From the NCBI GenBank assembly GCA_964531095.1, contig CAZHED010000011.1, positions 1-64,000 of the forward strand: DNA of 64,000 bases, written 5' to 3'. The notes beneath the pieces were generated by a model that saw only the letters and a list, made by a program, of their open reading frames with translations, was not told the DNA's origin and made no database searches. Positions 60,535 to 64,000 of this stretch are shown here, piece after piece (position 1 is the stretch's first letter; every line of letters begins with the position of its first letter). A program made the position numbers and the translations under genes. Source of the DNA: Palsa-1150 sp964531095 (GTDB taxonomy: Bacteria > Myxococcota_A > Polyangia > Polyangiales > Polyangiaceae).

Positions 60535-61599
60535 ATGATGGCCGAGTGCCCGCGGTACCTGAGTCGGCAGCTGCGCTGCGCGCTCGCCTTGGGTCTCGCC
60601 AGCGTCGGGTTGGCCGCCGGGCGCGCAGTGGCGTCCGATGCAGCGGCTCTGGTTGTGCTCGAATGGGCAGCTCCCGAGGGGTGTCCGGACGGAGCGTACG
60701 TCGAGCGCGAAGTGCATCGACTGCTCGGGGACGCGAGCGCCGGCAGTCCGTACATGCAGGCGCGCGCTCAAGTGCGCCAGGAGAAGTCCGGTCGCTGGCA
60801 CATCGAGCTCCGGACCATGGGCCGTCAAGGTCCCGGGGTTCGCACGGTGACCGCGGAGTCCTGCCCTGCGCTCGCGGACGCGGCCGCGCTGATTCTCGCG
60901 CTTGCCATCGATCCCCAGCGCGTGGCGGCGAATCGGTCGACTACAACGGCGGCCCCTTCGGCAACTGCGCAGTCGGTCCCGGACGCCGCATCGGCAAGTA
61001 CCGGCGGGCCCTCGCCCTCGGCCAGCCCCCAGACCCCCACACACCCGGAGCAAGACGTGCCGCGATCCACCTCCCCACCGCCGGTCCGCTTTGCGGTGGC
61101 CGCATCGGCAGTCCTCGATACGGGCACACTACCGGCGGTTGCCGCGGGACTTGCCGCTAGACTTGCGGCAACTCCGGCGACGCTGTCCTCGCTGCGCTTG
61201 GAGCTCGGCGCGGGCATCTTTGCGGACGATGCAACGACCAGCCCGCGGACACGGAGCGGTACATTTTCGCTGCGCACGTTTGACGCGGGTGGGTGCATGG
61301 TCACCCCAGTAGGGCGATTGGAGCTCGGCGCCTGCGCGAATGTCGAGCTTGCGTGGCTGTCCGCCGCCGGCCTGTACGAGAGCGCCGTGTCGCGGGGCGA
61401 GGCAGAATGGGCAGTGCTCCGCGTTCGCGCGACGGCGGCGTATGCCTTTTTCCCCGCGTGGGCGATCCGGGCCGATCTGGGGGGCGGGTTCGACGTGACC
61501 CAACCGGAGTTCGTGTCGGCGGGCGCGGAACAAGGGCTCATCCACCGGCCGGCCCGCTACACTGCACGAGGCGCATTGGGGCTAGAGCTGCGGTTTTGA
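60535..61599 (+). CDS. Outer-membrane-like protein upstream of a sigma factor
   Basis: A 354-residue exported protein. The signal RCALALGLASVGLAAGRAVA ends near 33. The N-terminal domain has WAAPEGCPDGAYVEREVHRL, then a Cys-containing strand (TVTAESCPALADAAALILAL). A Pro/Ser linker follows. The C-terminal half has alternating strands (RFAVAASAVLDTGTLPAVAA, TPVGRLELGACANVELAWLS, WAIRADLGGGFDVTQPEFVS) and ends GALGLELRF, consistent with an outer-membrane beta-barrel. The family is not named. It ends 14 bases before the sigma factor gene, as in several myxobacterial genomes, so the two probably work together. Confidence 0.75.
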   Translation: MMAECPRYLSRQLRCALALGLASVGLAAGRAVASDAAALVVLEWAAPEGCPDGAYVEREVHRLLGDASAGSPYMQARAQVRQEKSGRWHIELRTMGRQGPGVRTVTAESCPALADAAALILALAIDPQRVAANRSTTTAAPSATAQSVPDAASASTGGPSPSASPQTPTHPEQDVPRSTSPPPVRFAVAASAVLDTGTLPAVAAGLAARLAATPATLSSLRLELGAGIFADDATTSPRTRSGTFSLRTFDAGGCMVTPVGRLELGACANVELAWLSAAGLYESAVSRGEAEWAVLRVRATAAYAFFPAWAIRADLGGGFDVTQPEFVSAGAEQGLIHRPARYTARGALGLELRF

Positions 61600-61613
61600 A
61601 CACGAGGGAGCGC

Positions 61614-62231
61614 ATGACCGGCCACTTATCGGCAGTGTCCACACGCGCCGCGAGATTTCACGGAGGAGCGGCGGTGACCGCCGACGAAGCTGTCCCGTGG
61701 ACGTTTGCTGCGGTCTACGACGCGCACTTCGCGTTCGTCTGGCGAAGTGTACGCCGCCTCGGCGTCGTCGACAGTGCGGTCGACGACGTGGTGCAAGACG
61801 TGTTTCTCGTGGTGCACCGCCAGCTTCCCCGCTTTCGCGGCGACTCGTCCATTCGTTCCTGGCTGTTTGCCATCGCGTCGCGCATCGTGCGCGATTCGCG
61901 ACGCTCGCTGCGGCGCAAGCCGGGCAACTTGGGGGGTCGTGGGCGGGTCGCCGACGACGTCGACCTCGTCGCCGACATCGCGCCGAGCCCGCACGACACC
62001 GCGGCCAACGGGGAAGCGGTGCGTACCCTGCACACCGTGCTGGACGCGATGCGCAAGGAGCGGCGCGAAGTCTTCATCCTTGCCGAGCTCGAACAGATGA
62101 CCGTCGCAGACATCGCCGCCGCCGTGCAGGCGAACACGAACACAGTTTACTCCCGCCTGCGCGCGGCGCGAGCGGACTTCGAGCGAGCGATCAGCAGGGC
62201 GCGAGCGACCGACCAATGGAGGATCCGATGA
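61614..62231 (+). CDS. ECF-type RNA polymerase sigma factor
   Basis: A 205-residue extracytoplasmic-function sigma factor. Region 2 is visible at about 30-90: FAAVYDAHFAFVWRSVRRLG, DSAVDDVVQDVFLVVHRQLP, FRGDSSIRSWLFAIASRIVR. Region 4 is near the end: EVFILAELEQMTVADIAAAV, QANTNTVYSRLRAARADFER. ATG 61614 has GAGGGAG in front. It overlaps the next gene by four bases (ATGA), the usual arrangement for a sigma factor and its regulator. The target promoters are unknown; control is expected to come from the next gene. Confidence 0.9.
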   Translation: MTGHLSAVSTRAARFHGGAAVTADEAVPWTFAAVYDAHFAFVWRSVRRLGVVDSAVDDVVQDVFLVVHRQLPRFRGDSSIRSWLFAIASRIVRDSRRSLRRKPGNLGGRGRVADDVDLVADIAPSPHDTAANGEAVRTLHTVLDAMRKERREVFILAELEQMTVADIAAAVQANTNTVYSRLRAARADFERAISRARATDQWRIR

Positions 62232-63034
62232 CAGGGCTAGGGCCAGAAGCCAGCGCGCTTCTCGAGGCGGCGCGGAGCGGCGACGAACCGACCGATGCGG
62301 ATCGGGAACGGGTCCGCGCGGCGATCGCGACGCGCGTGGCGGCCGGCGCGGCCGCGGGGATTGGAGTGATGGCGGCGGGGAAATGGGCTAGCTCGACGCT
62401 CGGAGCCGCTGGTGGAGCTCCCGCGTCAGCGGCCATTCCTGTCGGGTTGGCGGCCAAGGCGCTGGCAGTGGCGACCCTCGTCGGCGCGCTCGGTGCGAGC
62501 GCCGTGTTCATCCATCGGGCGTTCCCCCGTCCCGTCGCACCTCTGCCGGCACCTGCCCACCCCACAGTGGCAGTCGGATTCGATGCGCCCGTTTCGGCGA
62601 GGGGGTCGCCGACTGGCGCCACGAACCCAACGGCGCCGCCGATTGACGACGCGCATGGGGTCGGCTTTCGTTCGGGTGCGCGAGCGGTTCCAGGGCCGGT
62701 CGTGGCCCCCGCGGTCGCATCGTCCGCCCGCGCCGCAGTGGCCACCGGCGACGTGGCCGCCGAGGTGCGACTGATCGGCGAAGCGCACGCGGTCATGCGC
62801 AGGGGCGACGCAGAGCGTGCGCTCGTTCTTCTCGACGAGCACGCGCGCCGCTATCCGAAGGGCGCTCTCGGCGAGGAGCGCGATGCGGCCCGAATCGCGG
62901 CGCTCTGCGCGCTCGGTCGCGTGGCGGAGGCTCGAGAGACCGCGGATCGGTTCCTGCGTGCGGCGCCGCAGTCCCCGCATGCCGGGCCTATTCGAGCCTC
63001 GTGCGGCGGCACCCTTTCGACGCCCGCGCCGTAG
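62228..63034 (+). CDS. Membrane-anchored TPR protein, probable anti-sigma factor
   Basis: A 268-residue protein coupled to the sigma factor by a four-base overlap. The N-terminal 60 residues are cytoplasmic and include ASALLEAARSGDEPTDADRE, RVRAAIATRVAAG, a likely sigma-binding helix. A hydrophobic segment follows (VGLAAKALAVATLVGALGAS), then a Pro-rich periplasmic linker. A TPR-like domain is at about 180-260 (LIGEAHAVMRRGDAERALVL, LDEHARRYPKGALGEERDAA, RIAALCALGRVAEARETADR). A classical zinc anti-sigma motif is absent, so the anti-sigma role rests on gene order and layout. Confidence 0.75.
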   Translation: MTGLGPEASALLEAARSGDEPTDADRERVRAAIATRVAAGAAAGIGVMAAGKWASSTLGAAGGAPASAAIPVGLAAKALAVATLVGALGASAVFIHRAFPRPVAPLPAPAHPTVAVGFDAPVSARGSPTGATNPTAPPIDDAHGVGFRSGARAVPGPVVAPAVASSARAAVATGDVAAEVRLIGEAHAVMRRGDAERALVLLDEHARRYPKGALGEERDAARIAALCALGRVAEARETADRFLRAAPQSPHAGPIRASCGGTLSTPAP

Positions 63035-63260
63035 TGGCGACCGAGGACGACACCGGCGAGCGAGGCATGAACGCGCGGGTGCCCGCTTTGGTCGTTCTTT
63101 CCTGGCGCCGATATTTCATCATGAAAAGCTTGGCTCCCGGCCACGTAGGGAGGCGGGCTTCGATCAATCCGGACCAGTCGCAGCGTAAGAAGAGAAAAAT
63201 GCAGGTGCCCAAGATGCGTCGCTCGCCCTCGGGTGCCGCTTGCCGCGAAGAGGTAAGCCC
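63035..63260. other. Intergenic region before the DUF1592 gene
   Basis: About 225 bases with no gene. It should hold the promoter of the DUF1592 lipoprotein. Confidence 0.4.
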
Positions 63261-64000
63261 ATGTTGATTCATGAGAGCGCGCCCAGGCGCTCCGAGACTG
63301 GTCTCGTCGAGCATCCGGCTCGCGGCCTGCTGCTATGGTTCGCCGCTGCGTTGGCGCTCGCCGCGTGCAGCGCAGGAGCGATCGGCGGGGGCGTTTCCGG
63401 CTCCTCAAGCGGCGCCGGGGCGACTGGAGCGCCCCCGGGCTCGTCCCGGGGCGCAGCCGGTGTCGGAGGCTCGGGCAGCGGTTCGGCAGGGACCTCGTCT
63501 GGAGCGCAAACGGTTTCGGCCGAGGGCGGCGTGGCTTTCGGAGACAGCGCGGCACCAGCGGTGGTGCTGTCGCCGAGCCCGCGGCTCGCGCGCCTCAGTC
63601 ATACCCAGCTCCTGAATACCTACCGCGACCTTTTGGGCCTCAAGGACGTGAGCGCAGCGGACACGATGCTGACGCTCGACGCCGTCGTCAATTTCGACAA
63701 CGAGGCGAGCTCGCTTTTCGTGACCGATCAACTCTGGTCGAACCTCCAGCAGGTCGCCGAGCAGTACGCCCACACGGTCGCGACCACCCCCACGGTGCTC
63801 GCGCAGCTCGTTCCTGCGAACGCACCGACGGACCCCACTGGCAAGGCGACGGCCTTCATCCAGAGCCTGGGATTGCGCGCCTACCGAAGGCCGCTCGCCG
63901 CAGCCGAATTGCAGGAAGCCCTCACCTTGTTCAATCAAGGCCTGACTTTGATTGGCGGAACCGACGCCTTTGCTGCTGGCGCAGAGCTGGTCCTGGAGCT
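63261..64000 (+). CDS. DUF1587/DUF1592-family lipoprotein (5' part)
   Basis: The gene begins at ATG 63261 with GAAGAGGT in front and runs off the window. The N-terminus has a signal (LLLWFAAALALAACSAGAIG) with lipobox Cys, followed by a Gly/Ser-rich linker of about 60 residues. The conserved part starts SPRLARLSHTQLLNTYRDLL, the opening DUF1587-type segment of this family. AFIQSLGLRAYRRPLAAAEL, QEALTLFNQG then matches the DUF1595 segment. The DUF1592, DUF1588 and DUF1585 segments should follow beyond position 64000. In Myxococcota these are abundant exported proteins of unknown function, often near sigma factors. Confidence 0.82.
   Translation, partial: MLIHESAPRRSETGLVEHPARGLLLWFAAALALAACSAGAIGGGVSGSSSGAGATGAPPGSSRGAAGVGGSGSGSAGTSSGAQTVSAEGGVAFGDSAAPAVVLSPSPRLARLSHTQLLNTYRDLLGLKDVSAADTMLTLDAVVNFDNEASSLFVTDQLWSNLQQVAEQYAHTVATTPTVLAQLVPANAPTDPTGKATAFIQSLGLRAYRRPLAAAELQEALTLFNQGLTLIGGTDAFAAGAELVLE

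Overview
The window is GC-rich bacterial DNA, with G or C at most third codon positions. The organism is probably a myxobacterium (Myxococcota, Polyangia-like). That placement is an inference from gene content: many secreted lipoproteins with Ser/Gly- or Asp/Pro-rich linkers behind the lipidation cysteine, a formylglycine-enzyme-like lipoprotein, an ECF sigma gene overlapping a TPR protein, a DUF1592-type lipoprotein, and a 'SRIDNRSTLEEII' module of the kind found at the end of myxobacterial signalling proteins. No rRNA, complete tRNA, CRISPR array or prophage was seen.

Layout. 1-6.5 kb: a tRNA-Val(GAC) 3' half, a DUF309 protein, two eroded genes, a YbiT-like ABC-F ATPase, a dead transposase and the helicase hrpB. 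6.7-17.1 kb is accessory DNA: two small basic proteins, a frameshifted lipoprotein, a broken XRE antitoxin, a VapBC45-like toxin-antitoxin pair, a second tRNA-Val half, a brnT/brnA pair with broken toxin, three degenerate transposases, a frameshifted cysteine-rich protein and one IS3-family element whose two ends can be drawn. 17-31 kb mixes working regulators and enzymes (TetR, LysR, tautomerase, Asp-nucleophile hydrolase, SnoaL-like protein, PPC-domain protein, two aldo/keto reductases, lipoprotein hydrolase, rhodanese) with truncated pieces of an MFS transporter, cydA, an acyl-CoA synthetase, fdhD, a YdeP-type molybdoenzyme, a quinone oxidoreductase and tag. This looks like repeated deletion and inversion.

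31-63 kb is better preserved: trxC divergent from lon; an ArsR/SRPBCC pair; a kinase-like protein; a long minus-strand series (38-46.5 kb) of envelope proteins, a LigB-type dioxygenase, an M19 dipeptidase and a jelly-roll lipoprotein; an acyltransferase; an ATP-dependent DNA ligase ending in a sliding-clamp-binding motif; a metallo-beta-lactamase-fold hydrolase; a GH2 glycosidase; several lipoproteins; a Tat-exported phospholipase C; and a formylglycine-enzyme-like lipoprotein with 42-bp repeats. The window ends in an outer-membrane-like protein, an ECF sigma factor, its overlapping TPR partner (a probable anti-sigma) and the start of a DUF1592 lipoprotein that runs off the edge.

How the genes work together. 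The clearest units are the two toxin-antitoxin pairs, the ArsR/SRPBCC overlap, the coupled aldo/keto reductases, the three-gene envelope cluster at 38-42 kb, and the sigma locus at 60.5-63 kb. Most other genes look like single transcription units serving the envelope, secretion or detoxification. The best leads for something new are the clamp-motif DNA ligase, the sigma/TPR locus, the paired tRNA halves and the 233-bp structured insert inside a transposase remnant.
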